Below, one piece after another: positions 32,992 through 41,411 of a stretch of 64,000 nucleotides of DNA. Both the position numbers and the translations under genes were made by a program. How positions within the stretch are numbered: the stretch's first letter is position 1; every line of letters starts with the position of its first letter. Source of the stretch: CALAMC01 sp964459465 (GTDB lineage Bacteria; Zixibacteria; MSB-5A5; GN15; PGXB01); NCBI GenBank assembly GCA_964459465.1, contig CAYWLR010000008.1, forward strand, positions 62,001 through 126,000. Reading direction: 5' to 3'. The notes beneath the pieces were generated by a model, which saw only the letters and a list, made by a program, of their open reading frames with translations, made no database searches and had not been told where the DNA came from.

Positions 32992-33756
32992 ATGGATATA
33001 GCAACTTTTGGCGGTTTGATCCTCGGCATCGGGGCGGTGGTTGTTTCCTTTGTACTGGAAGGGGGCAACCTCAATTCCATTGTCCAGGGTCCGGCCATGA
33101 TGATTGTCATCGGCGGCACCATTGGCGCGACTGTTGTAACGACTTCGGTTTATACCGTTCGCCAGGTTCCCACGTTTATCCGTTTGGCTTTCAGCACCCG
33201 TAAAGCCGACCTGATGGAAACGGTTGAACGTATTGTCAAGTTATCCGAAAAGGCCCGTAAAGAAGGTATTTTGGGGCTGGAGAATGAATTAGGCAAAATA
33301 TCCGATCCGTTTTTTCGCAAGGCGGTGCGGCTGGTTATCGATGGCAGCGAAACGACGGATCTTAAAAGTATCCTCGAAACGGAAATCGCTTATGTTGAGG
33401 ACCGTCATAAAAAGGGGATTTTATTTTTCCAGAAAATGGGCGGTTTTTCACCGACTATGGGTATCATCGGAACCGTTCTGGGGCTGATTCATACGTTGAG
33501 CAACACCGCCAACGCCGACCGCATGGCCCAGGCCATTGCCGGGGCTTTTATCGCCACCCTTTGGGGGGTGGCCCTGGCCAATCTGTGTTACCTGCCGCTA
33601 AGCGATAAGCTCAAAATGCGCCACGAAGAAGAATTGGCCAAACTGGATTTGATAACGGAAGGCGTTATCGCCATTCAATCCGGTGACAATCCCCGGGTTG
33701 TGCGCACCAAACTGCTTTCGTTTCTGGCTCCGCATCTGCGTCACGGAGACGACTGA
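32992..33756 (+). CDS. motA: Flagellar motor stator protein MotA
   Basis: 254 aa from the ATG at 32992; the frame opens upstream at a TTG (32947), but family proteins begin at MDIATFGGLILG. Four membrane helices: two at the N-terminus and two near residues 145-205 (FSPTMGIIGTVLGLIHTL, AFIATLWGVALANLCYLPL), with the charged cytoplasmic loop between. With MotB it forms the ion-driven stator. The length fits the PomA/MotP-type class; proton or sodium use cannot be decided here. It is followed by motB after 2 bases. Confidence 0.93.
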   Translation: MDIATFGGLILGIGAVVVSFVLEGGNLNSIVQGPAMMIVIGGTIGATVVTTSVYTVRQVPTFIRLAFSTRKADLMETVERIVKLSEKARKEGILGLENELGKISDPFFRKAVRLVIDGSETTDLKSILETEIAYVEDRHKKGILFFQKMGGFSPTMGIIGTVLGLIHTLSNTANADRMAQAIAGAFIATLWGVALANLCYLPLSDKLKMRHEEELAKLDLITEGVIAIQSGDNPRVVRTKLLSFLAPHLRHGDD

Positions 33757-33758
33757 TC

Positions 33759-34487
33759 ATGATGGCTCGTCGTAAAAGGGGAGATAACAAGGAAAACCTG
33801 GATCGGTGGCTATTGACCTATGCAGACCTGATTACACTGCTTCTGGCTTTTTTCATTGTCATGTATTCCATGTCGCGTATCGATGCCAAAAAGTTCGGGC
33901 AGATGAGCGAAGCGCTGTCGGGGGTATTGCACGGGGGCAATACGGCAATCAAGAAGAGCGCCGAACGTGGCAGTCTCCCCGGAAACGGCATTCTCGAAAT
34001 CGGGCACTTGAAAACATTGGGTCATAACATCACCGAGGCTTTCGATAAAGCCGGCAAAGGAAAAGAGCTGAATGTCGAAGTGTCGGAGCGTGGTTTGGTC
34101 ATTCATATCATGGAGCAGGCCCTGTTCCGGGAAGGATCCGCCGATCTCGAGGATCGTGCTCAACAGACGCTCGATCTGGTCGGTTCGCAACTGCGTAATA
34201 TAGAAAACCATGTTCGCGTCGAGGGTCATACTGATAATAAACCAATCAGTACCGCCCGCTTCCCTTCAAACTGGGAATTATCATCGGCACGGGCCACGGC
34301 GGTGGTTAAATATTTCGTCAACAGCTTTGACATCCTGCCTACCCGGTTATCGGCCCTTGGATATGGTGAATTTCGGCCGATCGCTCCCAACAACACCGAT
34401 GAAAACCGCTCCAAAAACCGGCGGGTCGATATCGTTGTTCTGACAATGGAGCTTTCCGGGCAGGAGCCGGATTCAGACCATTATTGA
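33759..34487 (+). CDS. motB: Flagellar motor stator protein MotB
   Basis: 242 aa. The single N-terminal membrane helix carries the ion-binding Asp23 in WLLTYADLITLLLAFFIVMYS. A linker/plug follows, then the OmpA-like peptidoglycan-binding domain (VEGHTDNKPIS, NWELSSARATAVVKYF, GYGEFRPIAPNNTDENRSKNRRV). It anchors the stator to the wall. Two adjacent Met codons make the start uncertain by one residue. The region after it holds a long imperfect inverted repeat. Confidence 0.95.
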   Translation: MMARRKRGDNKENLDRWLLTYADLITLLLAFFIVMYSMSRIDAKKFGQMSEALSGVLHGGNTAIKKSAERGSLPGNGILEIGHLKTLGHNITEAFDKAGKGKELNVEVSERGLVIHIMEQALFREGSADLEDRAQQTLDLVGSQLRNIENHVRVEGHTDNKPISTARFPSNWELSSARATAVVKYFVNSFDILPTRLSALGYGEFRPIAPNNTDENRSKNRRVDIVVLTMELSGQEPDSDHY

Positions 34488-34495
34488 TCATTTAA

Positions 34496-34560
34496 TTGGA
34501 AATTATTTCATCTTATTCGGGGAATTTAATTCCCGCCCTTTTCATCATATAATTCCAATA
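34496..34560 (+). repeat. Nested inverted repeats between motB and flgB
   Basis: Outer arms ATTGGAAATTAT and ATATAATTCCAAT enclose an inner GGGAATT-T-AATTCCC (34520-34534). There is no T run, so it is a poor terminator. The inner symmetrical site lies about 75 bases before the -24 element of flgB, where an NtrC-type activator would bind. Confidence 0.45.
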
Positions 34561-34607
34561 AATCATGTAATTCATTGAATATTTGTCACTTACGGAATTA
34601 ATCCGAA

Positions 34608-34624
34608 TTGGCACGGCGACTGCA
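34608..34624 (+). promoter_or_regulatory. Sigma-54 promoter of the flgB operon
   Basis: TTGGCACGG-CGA-CTGCA. The -24 GG and -12 GC are correctly spaced, and the only mismatch to TTGGCACG-N4-TTGCA is C for the first T of TTGC. The flgB ATG is 23 bases downstream. Confidence 0.8.
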
Positions 34625-34646
34625 TTACGCTGGCGCGGGAAAAGAT

Positions 34647-35066
34647 ATGTCGGATATTATACAAAATACGATTTTCGCCAAAAGCGGCGTGCCGATGCTG
34701 GAAAAATTCCTCGAACTGTCGGCGGTCAAGCACAAGCTGGTCTCGGGCAATCTCGCCAATGTTTCAACGCCGGGCTATAAGAGTAAAGATATCGATTTCC
34801 ACGGCGAACTGAAAAAAGCGATTGGCCAAAAAAGCGGTTTGAAGATGGCGACGACCCATCCAAACCATATGCAGCCCGGACAGGTTTCTGGCGACGGTCC
34901 TAAAATTATTACGGACAATTCGTCCGAGTCAAACGGTATTAATAACGTCAATGTCGATAAAGAGATGGCCGACCTGGCCCAGAACCAGATTACTTATGCG
35001 CTGGGGGCCCGGATGTTGTCACTGAAATTTCAGGGACTTAAAAAGGCCATCAAAGGTCAAGGATAA
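34647..35066 (+). CDS. flgB: Flagellar basal-body rod protein FlgB
   Basis: 139 aa from the ATG at 34647, preceded by GCGGGAAAAG; upstream in-frame codons overlap the sigma-54 promoter and cannot be translated from it. The N-terminal helix has SGNLANVSTPGYKSKDIDF, the rod-protein ANxxTPGYK signature. The C-terminal helix is NVDKEMADLAQNQITYALGARML. It is the proximal rod subunit and the first gene of a long flagellar operon. Confidence 0.93.
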   Translation: MSDIIQNTIFAKSGVPMLEKFLELSAVKHKLVSGNLANVSTPGYKSKDIDFHGELKKAIGQKSGLKMATTHPNHMQPGQVSGDGPKIITDNSSESNGINNVNVDKEMADLAQNQITYALGARMLSLKFQGLKKAIKGQG

Positions 35067-35072
35067 TAAGAT

Positions 35073-35567
35073 ATGTCCGGTCTGGTAAATTCAATTGATG
35101 TGTCGGCGTCCGGTTTAACCATACAGCGGCGCAAAATGGACGCCATTGCCCAGAATATCGCCAACGTTGAAACCACCCGCACCGAGGACGGCAGTCCGTA
35201 TCGCCGTAAAAGAGTCATGGTGGAAGAGGCCAAAGAAAATATGCCGTTCAAGACCATCATGAATCAGGCCAGTACCCGCCTGGCTCGGACCAATCCGGGA
35301 CACTTGCCCGGTTCGACGCGTAATCTGAAAAGCGGTGTTGAGATATCCAAAGTTGATGCGAAGGAAGTGGAAGCCTCGCCGGATGATTTTAAATTGATTT
35401 ATGACCCCGCTCATCCCGACGCCGACGAGGATGGCTACGTGAAAATGCCGGATGTCGAGCTGATAAATGAAATGGTTGACATGATGACTTCATCGCGAGC
35501 TTATGAGGCCAATACCACCGCTATTCTGGCGGCCAAGGAAATGGCCAGAAACGCAATGGAAATTTAA
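35073..35567 (+). CDS. flgC: Flagellar basal-body rod protein FlgC
   Basis: 164 aa, slightly longer than the usual 135-150. N-terminal ISASxLxxQ-type helix: IDVSASGLTIQRRKMDAIAQNIANVETTRTEDG. C-terminal rod helix: YVKMPDVELINEMVDMMTSSRAYEANTTAILAAKEMA. It lies 6 bases after flgB. It is a proximal rod component exported through the flagellar type III system. Confidence 0.95.
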   Translation: MSGLVNSIDVSASGLTIQRRKMDAIAQNIANVETTRTEDGSPYRRKRVMVEEAKENMPFKTIMNQASTRLARTNPGHLPGSTRNLKSGVEISKVDAKEVEASPDDFKLIYDPAHPDADEDGYVKMPDVELINEMVDMMTSSRAYEANTTAILAAKEMARNAMEI

Positions 35568-35585
35568 TAAACAAAGGTGACAGAT

Positions 35586-35915
35586 ATGAATATCAATTCA
35601 GTTGGAATTAATGCCTATCGGCAGCTTGATACGGACAATCAAACTGCCCGCCGGCAAAACGCCGAGCAGGCGACAAATTCTTCATCAGCCAAAACACCGG
35701 TGGAAATCACCGGGCAAACCGAGAAAGCCAAATCGGTCCTCGGTGTCAGGGTCAATCGCGGGGCATTCGAGGAAATCCTTACGCCCCAGGAAAAAGAAGC
35801 CCTTGAAATAATTTTCGAAAAATTCCGGTCTGCGGCGGCTCTTACGGCGACCTATGAACGCGACGGACAGACCGAAAAAACACGACTGGGAACAATGGTG
35901 GACGTGACGTTATGA
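35586..35915 (+). CDS. Small uncharacterised flagellar-operon protein
   Basis: 109 aa from the ATG at 35586 with AAAGGTG 6 bases upstream (a GTG at 35577 is part of that site). I do not recognise a family. The first 50 residues are polar and low-complexity (Asn, Thr, Gln). The C-terminal half, FEEILTPQEKEALEIIFEKFR, is helical, and the end TRLGTMVDVTL is short. It lies between flgC and fliE, overlapping fliE by ATGA. Position suggests a rod/MS-ring junction or export accessory role, but that is inference. Confidence 0.7.
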   Translation: MNINSVGINAYRQLDTDNQTARRQNAEQATNSSSAKTPVEITGQTEKAKSVLGVRVNRGAFEEILTPQEKEALEIIFEKFRSAAALTATYERDGQTEKTRLGTMVDVTL

Positions 35916-36223
35916 GCGAATCGATCGGCACTGTCGGCCGCATAGTCCCGGGACTTCAGAGTCGGGCGCCGTTGGCGCCGCCCGAGATGAAAAGTGACAA
36001 GGACGCCAGCTTTACGGAAGTTCTGGGCAGCATGCTCAATTCGGTTAACGGACTGCAGTTCGATGCCGCCAAAGCACAAGAACTGGCGGCCGCCGGAGAA
36101 ATCGCCGATTTGCACGATGTCATGATCGCGCTGGAAAAGGCGGGAGTCGCCATGGACCTGCTTCTGGAAATAAGAAATAAACTTGTTGAGGCTTATGAAA
36201 CGCTGGTAAAAATGCCTATGTAA
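35912..36223 (+). CDS. fliE: Flagellar hook-basal body complex protein FliE
   Basis: 103 aa. The C-terminal two thirds match FliE: FTEVLGSMLNSVNGLQFDAAKAQELAAAGE, then DLHDVMIALEKAGVAMDLLLEIRNKLVEAYETLVKMPM. It links the MS ring to the rod and is exported early. The start overlaps the previous gene by 4 bases. A hairpin lies in the 58-base gap before fliF. Confidence 0.93.
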   Translation: MSESIGTVGRIVPGLQSRAPLAPPEMKSDKDASFTEVLGSMLNSVNGLQFDAAKAQELAAAGEIADLHDVMIALEKAGVAMDLLLEIRNKLVEAYETLVKMPM

Positions 36224-36240
36224 ATAAATCGGCTACGTTC

Positions 36241-36262
36241 ATTCGCCATTGGACAGGCGAAT
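36241..36262 (+). promoter_or_regulatory. Hairpin between fliE and fliF
   Basis: ATTCGCC-8-GGCGAAT with no T run after it, 20 bases before the fliF ATG. It could stabilise or process the mRNA and set different levels of rod and MS-ring proteins. Confidence 0.45.
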
Positions 36263-36281
36263 ATAACAAGAGAGAATAGGA

Positions 36282-37844
36282 ATGGAATATTTTAAAAGCC
36301 TTTTCGCGAATATCGGAATTTTCGTGCGGGCCATGACGCCGAGTCAGGCGATCATGCTCATCGGTGTCATCGCCGGCATCATTGTCGGCATTTTCGCCAT
36401 AAGCAGCTGGGTTGGAACAATCAATTATTCGGTTTTGTACTCCAATCTGGATCCGGCCGATGCCGGTGAAATAACGGGCTATCTCACCGATAATAAAATT
36501 CCGTACAAACTGGCCAACGGTGGTTCCTCAATTTCGGTCCCGTCGGATAAAGTATATGATTTGAGAATTACGATGGCATCGGAGGGTATGCCGCGTTCGG
36601 GCAACGTCGGGTATTCGATATTCGACCAATCCAACCTGGGGATGACGGAATTCCTGCAGAACCTCAATTTTCGTCGCGCTTTGGAGGGAGAGCTGATGCG
36701 GACGATTGTCCAGCTTTCCGGCGTCGATGCCGCGAGAGTGCACATTGTCATGCCCAAAGAGCGGTTGTTCAAGGAAGATAAAAAAGAGGCGACGGCCTCG
36801 GTCGTCCTTAAACTGCGCCGCCCCGGGATGCTGTCAACGGAGCAGATTGCCGGTATTACCCACCTGGTGGCGTCATCGGTGGAGGGATTGCAACCGGATA
36901 ATATCACCATTATTGACCAGCGTGGCAATATGCTCTCTTCCGGGACTTCAACCGATCCGCTGGCCGGGCTGACCGCTACCCAGCTGGAAGTGCGTAAAGG
37001 GGTTGAAAGTTATCTCGAACGAAAAGCCCAAACCATGCTCGACGGGGTGGTCGGACCGGGCCGGTCGATTGTGCGGGTAACCGCCGACCTGAATTTCCAG
37101 CAATTGGAAAAAACCAGCGAGCTTTATGATCCCAACAGCGCCGTCATCCGCAGTGAAGAAAAATCCGAACAAACGGCATCAGCCTCCGATAAACGCGAGG
37201 AAGAATCGCAGAGCACCGACGAAAACCGGGTGGAGACCACGACCACGAATTATGAAATTAACAAGACGATCGAGCATATTGTCAACGCCGTCGGTGACAT
37301 AGAACGTATATCGATAGCGGTGCTCCTGGATTATAATCAGGTGCAAAGTGAAGAATCGGGCGTCATTTATGAGCCTCGCTCGCAGGACGAGATTGACCGC
37401 CTGACGGCTATCGTCAGAAACGCGGTGGGCTTCAATGCCGATCGCAGCGATCAGATAGAAGTCGTCAACATCGCCTTTGACCGAACCGCAATCGAAACGG
37501 AAACCAATTTTGTCGATAATATAATACAGCAGGATTTCATATTTGACCTGGTGAAGAAAGTCGGGCTGGTTTTACTGGGCATTTTCGGCCTATTGTATTT
37601 CCGCCGGAAGGCGAAAAAACTGTTTGCGTCGCTGGGAAGGATATTGCCGCCCCCGGCCCCCGTCAGGCCGGTCCCGGAGGCAGGTCCGTCGTATGCCGAA
37701 AGCGGTATTGAAACGGAAATGGTCGAAGAAATAATCCCCGAGAAACGCAAACCGAAGCTCCTCGACCGGATGCAGAAAACGGCCAATGAAAGCCCCGAAG
37801 AATTCGCCAAAGTGATTAAAACCATGATGGTGGAGCCGCAGTAA
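36282..37844 (+). CDS. fliF: Flagellar MS-ring protein FliF
   Basis: 520 aa. First membrane helix about residues 22-44 (AIMLIGVIAGIIVGIFAISSWV). The ring-building region holds YSNLDPADAGEITGYLTDNKIPY and EGELMRTIVQLSGVDAARVHIVMP; the beta-collar region is about 270-400, and a second membrane helix follows (LVKKVGLVLLGIFGLLYF). The cytoplasmic tail LLDRMQKTANESPEEFAKVIKTMM is the FliG-binding helix. It forms the inner-membrane base of the motor and is followed directly by fliG. Confidence 0.96.
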   Translation: MEYFKSLFANIGIFVRAMTPSQAIMLIGVIAGIIVGIFAISSWVGTINYSVLYSNLDPADAGEITGYLTDNKIPYKLANGGSSISVPSDKVYDLRITMASEGMPRSGNVGYSIFDQSNLGMTEFLQNLNFRRALEGELMRTIVQLSGVDAARVHIVMPKERLFKEDKKEATASVVLKLRRPGMLSTEQIAGITHLVASSVEGLQPDNITIIDQRGNMLSSGTSTDPLAGLTATQLEVRKGVESYLERKAQTMLDGVVGPGRSIVRVTADLNFQQLEKTSELYDPNSAVIRSEEKSEQTASASDKREEESQSTDENRVETTTTNYEINKTIEHIVNAVGDIERISIAVLLDYNQVQSEESGVIYEPRSQDEIDRLTAIVRNAVGFNADRSDQIEVVNIAFDRTAIETETNFVDNIIQQDFIFDLVKKVGLVLLGIFGLLYFRRKAKKLFASLGRILPPPAPVRPVPEAGPSYAESGIETEMVEEIIPEKRKPKLLDRMQKTANESPEEFAKVIKTMMVEPQ

Positions 37845-37845
37845 C

Positions 37846-38865
37846 ATGGAAAAAGATTCATACGATAATATGTCGCCCAGCAAAAAAGCCGCCATCGCGC
37901 TGGTTGCGTTCGGAACCGATGTCTCCGCGCAGGTGCTAAAAAGCATGTCGGAGCCGGACATGGAAATTCTAACGGTCGAAATGGCCAATCTGGGTGAGGT
38001 GCCGCCCGAAATAGAAAAACGGGTGATTGAGGAATGTTATGAGATATTCATGGCCCGCCAGTACATTTCCCAGGGCGGCGTGGATTTCGCCAAAGCGGTA
38101 CTGGAAAAGGCGGTTGGAAATGATAAAGCCAGCCGGATTTTATCGCGATTGGAATCGGCCCTTCATAAAACCGGTTTCAACCTGTTGAAAAACATCGACG
38201 CCAAGCAACTGGTCGGTTTTATTCAGAATGAGCACCCGCAGACGATCGCGTTGATCTTAACCCAGTTGACCGCGCATCAGGCGGCGGCGGTGCTAAGTGA
38301 CCTGCCGTCGGAGCTGCAGTCCGAAGTAGCCTTGCGTATCTCGACGATGGAAAAAATTTCGCCGGAAGTATTGAAGGAGATCGAAGCCTCTCTGGAAGGA
38401 CATTTCGATTCCTCGACGGCCGGGGATCTATCGGTTTCGGGCGGCGCCAAGACGATGGCCGAAATTTTGAACTTGATCGAAAGCTCGGCCGAGAAAAATA
38501 TTCTGCAGTCCATCGAGGCAGAAAACGCCGATCTGGCCGCCGAGATAAAGAACATGATGTTCGTCTTTGACGATATCGTTTTGCTCGACGACCGGTCCAT
38601 TCAGCGGTTGCTCAAAGAAGTCGAAACCAAGGACTTGTCCATTGCCCTTAAGGCCGCGGCCGACGAAGTCAAAAACAAGATTTTCGCCAATGTTTCCGAG
38701 CGCGTCTCGGTAATGATAAAGGAAGAAATGGAATTTCTGGGTCCGATGCGTCTGTCCGATGTCGAAGCCGCCCAGCAGAGAATAGTGGAATCGGTTCGAC
38801 GACTCGAAGAAGAAGGTCAGATTGTCGTATCCGGTCGTGGCGGCAAGGAGGACATTATTGTCTAA
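37846..38865 (+). CDS. fliG: Flagellar motor switch protein FliG
   Basis: 339 aa, standard length. N domain SPSKKAAIALVAFGTDVSAQVLKSM (FliF binding). Middle domain FIQNEHPQTIALILTQLTAHQAAAVLSDLP contains the EHPQ motif that contacts FliM. The C-terminal torque domain has FDDIVLLDDRSIQRLLKEVE and charged residues in ERVSVMIKEEMEFLGPMRLSDVEAAQ. It couples stator movement to rotor turning. Its last 8 bases overlap the preferred TTG start of fliH. Confidence 0.96.
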   Translation: MEKDSYDNMSPSKKAAIALVAFGTDVSAQVLKSMSEPDMEILTVEMANLGEVPPEIEKRVIEECYEIFMARQYISQGGVDFAKAVLEKAVGNDKASRILSRLESALHKTGFNLLKNIDAKQLVGFIQNEHPQTIALILTQLTAHQAAAVLSDLPSELQSEVALRISTMEKISPEVLKEIEASLEGHFDSSTAGDLSVSGGAKTMAEILNLIESSAEKNILQSIEAENADLAAEIKNMMFVFDDIVLLDDRSIQRLLKEVETKDLSIALKAAADEVKNKIFANVSERVSVMIKEEMEFLGPMRLSDVEAAQQRIVESVRRLEEEGQIVVSGRGGKEDIIV

Positions 38866-39565
38866 GCTGCTGGAAAGGCCGAACCTCGGCACCAAAGTCA
38901 TTATCGGTGAATATCGCTCCGATATCGAAATCGACCTCGAGATAGAAAAGCGATTGCCTTCGATGTTCAAAGACATAAACGTGTTGACGACCACCGAAGG
39001 CAAGAAACTGATACCGGTTCAGGAACTATTGAAAATAGAAAAACAGGTTCGCCGGGAAAAGGAAGAGGCCAGCGATGACGCCTATAAGAGAGGATTTGAA
39101 GAGGGCCACCGCCAGGGACTTGAATCGGGCCATCAGGAAGCCCTGAAAGTGGTCGGCAATTTTAATTCTCTGATAAGTTCGATTGTAGCCCAGAGGGAGA
39201 AAATTTATGAAGAGGCACGTCAAAACGTCATTGAATTGATAATGGCCATTGCTCGTAAAGTGACCTTCGACGCCGTAAAGATCGACGAAGAAATAACGGC
39301 CCGCATAATAAGGGGTACTATCGACGGTTTGATCGATAAAACCCGAATAAAGATCAAAGTAAATCCACAGCACCTGCCTCTGCTCGAGCCACAACTGGAC
39401 AGATTCAAGGGGGATTCAACCCTTGTCAAGGAAATAACTATCGAACCGGACAACCGGGTCAAGTTCGGCGGCTGCTTCATCGAAACGCCCTCCGGAGACA
39501 TTGACGCCCGGGTTGATTCGCAGATGGAAATAGTCGCCAAAGCCCTTTCGCCTGACGAAGAATAA
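38858..39565 (+). CDS. fliH: Flagellar export ATPase regulator FliH
   Basis: 235 aa using the TTG at 38858. The frame is open from 38822, but a perfect AAGGAGG at 38845-38851 lies 6 bases before 38858 and inside fliG. A variable N-terminus is followed by the Gly-rich helix region YKRGFEEGHRQGLESGHQEAL (GxxxG-type repeats typical of FliH) and a C-terminal domain ending in VKFGGCFIETPSGDIDARVDSQMEIV. It holds the FliI ATPase in the export apparatus. Its stop overlaps the fliI start by one base. Confidence 0.9.
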   Translation: MSKLLERPNLGTKVIIGEYRSDIEIDLEIEKRLPSMFKDINVLTTTEGKKLIPVQELLKIEKQVRREKEEASDDAYKRGFEEGHRQGLESGHQEALKVVGNFNSLISSIVAQREKIYEEARQNVIELIMAIARKVTFDAVKIDEEITARIIRGTIDGLIDKTRIKIKVNPQHLPLLEPQLDRFKGDSTLVKEITIEPDNRVKFGGCFIETPSGDIDARVDSQMEIVAKALSPDEE

Positions 39566-40953
39566 TGATGAAACAGCTTCCCTACGATTTGTTTCTTAAA
39601 CGGATCAATTCCGTTCATACCATAAAACAATCGGGCAAAGTAGTCAAGACAATCGGGTTGGTCGTGGAGTCGGAAGGTCCGGCCGTGTCTATCGGCGACC
39701 TATGCACGATAGAGAATCCCGACGGTGAAAAGACTCGGGCCGAAGTGGTCGGTTTTCGCGAAAACAGAATCTTGTTGATGCCTCTGGGGAGTATGACCGG
39801 TATTACGCCCGGTTCGATAGTCGTCTCAACCGGTGAGCAGTTGCGAGTTCCGGTTGGAAATGAGTTGATCGGTCGGGTAATCGACGGCCTGGGCCGTCCC
39901 CTTGACGGCAAAGGACCCATTCTGACGGTCAATACGAGGCGAATCGAAAGCCAGCCGATCCCGGCTTTCAGCCGGCGGCGCATCAATGAAGCGCTGCGAA
40001 CCGGTATCCGGGTTATCGATCTGATGGCCACCTGCGGCAGGGGACAACGCATGGGGATATTCGCCGGTTCGGGCGTCGGCAAGTCGGTTATGTTGGGCAT
40101 GATCGCGCGCGGCTCGTCGGCTGACGTTAATATCATTGCGCTGGTTGGAGAGCGGGGCAGGGAAGTCCGCGAATTCGTGGAAAAAGACCTGGGCGAAGAA
40201 GGCCTTAAGAGGTCTATAATTATTGCCGTTACATCCGATCAGCCCGCCCTGATTCGAATTAAGGGAGCCATGGCGGCGACAGCCATTGCCGAACATTTCC
40301 GCGATTTGGGCAAAAATGTCATGTTGCTGATGGACTCGATCACGCGAATCGCCATAGCCCAAAGAGAAATCGGACTGGCCGTAGGTGAACCGCCGGCAAC
40401 CAAGGGATTCACACCCTCCGTGTTCGCCCTTCTGCCCAGAATACTGGAGCGCGCCGGGAATAATGATAAAGGATCGATTACCGGTTTATATTCGGTACTG
40501 GTTGAAGGCGATGACGTCAATGAGCCTATTTCTGATGCCGTGCGTTCAATTTTGGACGGCCATGTATCTTTGTCGCGAAAACTGGCGGCGCATAATCAAT
40601 ACCCCGCGGTGGATGTGCTCGATTCGATCAGCCGTCTGATGATAGACGTGGTCGATCAGGAACATATGGATCTGGCCGCACAGGTCCGCGAAATAATCGC
40701 CACCTATCGTGAATCCGAAGATTTGATAAATATCGGGGCCTATGTTAAAGGCTCATCGGAAAAAATAGATTACGCCATATCGAAAATAGACAAAATAAAT
40801 CAGTTTTTCCGCCAGAAAATTTCCGAGAGAGATGAATTTGAGAAATCAAAGGCATCCCTGATTGAAATATTAAAGCCCGAGGGAGGACGAATCGATGGCG
40901 AAAAAGTTCCAGTTCCGGCTGGAAAAGCTGCTTCAGCTAAGATCGCACGATGA
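39565..40953 (+). CDS. fliI: Flagellum-specific ATPase FliI
   Basis: 462 aa. Walker A GIFAGSGVGKSVMLGM with Lys173, Walker B MLLMDSITRIA, and GLYSVLVEGDDVNEPI and GHVSLSRKLAA as in F1-beta-like export ATPases. The N-terminal beta-barrel domain is about 1-100. It unfolds and delivers substrates to the flagellar type III exporter. The start may be ATG 39565 or 39568. The last 59 bases overlap fliJ. Confidence 0.97.
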   Translation: MMKQLPYDLFLKRINSVHTIKQSGKVVKTIGLVVESEGPAVSIGDLCTIENPDGEKTRAEVVGFRENRILLMPLGSMTGITPGSIVVSTGEQLRVPVGNELIGRVIDGLGRPLDGKGPILTVNTRRIESQPIPAFSRRRINEALRTGIRVIDLMATCGRGQRMGIFAGSGVGKSVMLGMIARGSSADVNIIALVGERGREVREFVEKDLGEEGLKRSIIIAVTSDQPALIRIKGAMAATAIAEHFRDLGKNVMLLMDSITRIAIAQREIGLAVGEPPATKGFTPSVFALLPRILERAGNNDKGSITGLYSVLVEGDDVNEPISDAVRSILDGHVSLSRKLAAHNQYPAVDVLDSISRLMIDVVDQEHMDLAAQVREIIATYRESEDLINIGAYVKGSSEKIDYAISKIDKINQFFRQKISERDEFEKSKASLIEILKPEGGRIDGEKVPVPAGKAASAKIAR

Positions 40954-41353
40954 AACACTGAAGCAAAAAGAACTGGCGGTTTCGGCACGCAAGGTCATGT
41001 CCCAGCAGGAATTTATCCATAACCTTGACAGTCGCAACCGTGCGGGCCAGGACGAAAGCCGGAAATATTTGACAGGGCAAATTGACCCCAGCCACCTCGT
41101 GCGGTACTCCAGATACTTCATGAAACTCAAGAAAGATAAATTGTCGGGGATAGAAGTCCTCAAAGCCCTGGAGCGGGAGCGGGAGAAGCATCGGCAGGAA
41201 CTGCTCGAAGCCACCCGCCGCCGTCAGATTCTCGAAAAACTTCGGGAAAAGAAAAGGGAAGCCTATCTCAAGAAGGCCGAACTGGTTTCACAAAAAGAAC
41301 AGGACGAAATCGCGTCCAATTATGCCCTGCAAAAAAGTAGCTCCCGATTTTAG
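40895..41353 (+). CDS. fliJ: Flagellar export chaperone-coupling protein FliJ
   Basis: 152 aa, almost entirely a charged antiparallel coiled coil (FQFRLEKLLQLRSHDETLKQKEL, LEREREKHRQELLEATRRRQILEKL). FliJ is the central stalk of the FliI ring and cycles chaperones. The ATG lies inside fliI, 59 bases before its stop, with CGAGGGAGGACG ahead as ribosome site. It is the last gene of the flgB-fliJ operon; fliK, flgD and flgE, which often follow, are absent here. The 3' end overlaps a minus-strand terminator. Confidence 0.88.
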   Translation: MAKKFQFRLEKLLQLRSHDETLKQKELAVSARKVMSQQEFIHNLDSRNRAGQDESRKYLTGQIDPSHLVRYSRYFMKLKKDKLSGIEVLKALEREREKHRQELLEATRRRQILEKLREKKREAYLKKAELVSQKEQDEIASNYALQKSSSRF

Positions 41354-41366
41354 ACACCGGGAGCCG
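41331..41366 (-). terminator. Terminator of the minus-strand secreted-protein gene
   Basis: On the minus strand: GCTCCCG, 11-base loop, CGGGAGC, TAC, then six T. It lies about 50 bases after the stop at 41412 and overlaps the 3' end of fliJ, so it may serve both convergent genes. Confidence 0.5.
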
Positions 41367-41411
41367 ACTGACAATAGACGATACATCCACATCCAAGGCG
41401 GATATTTTCTG

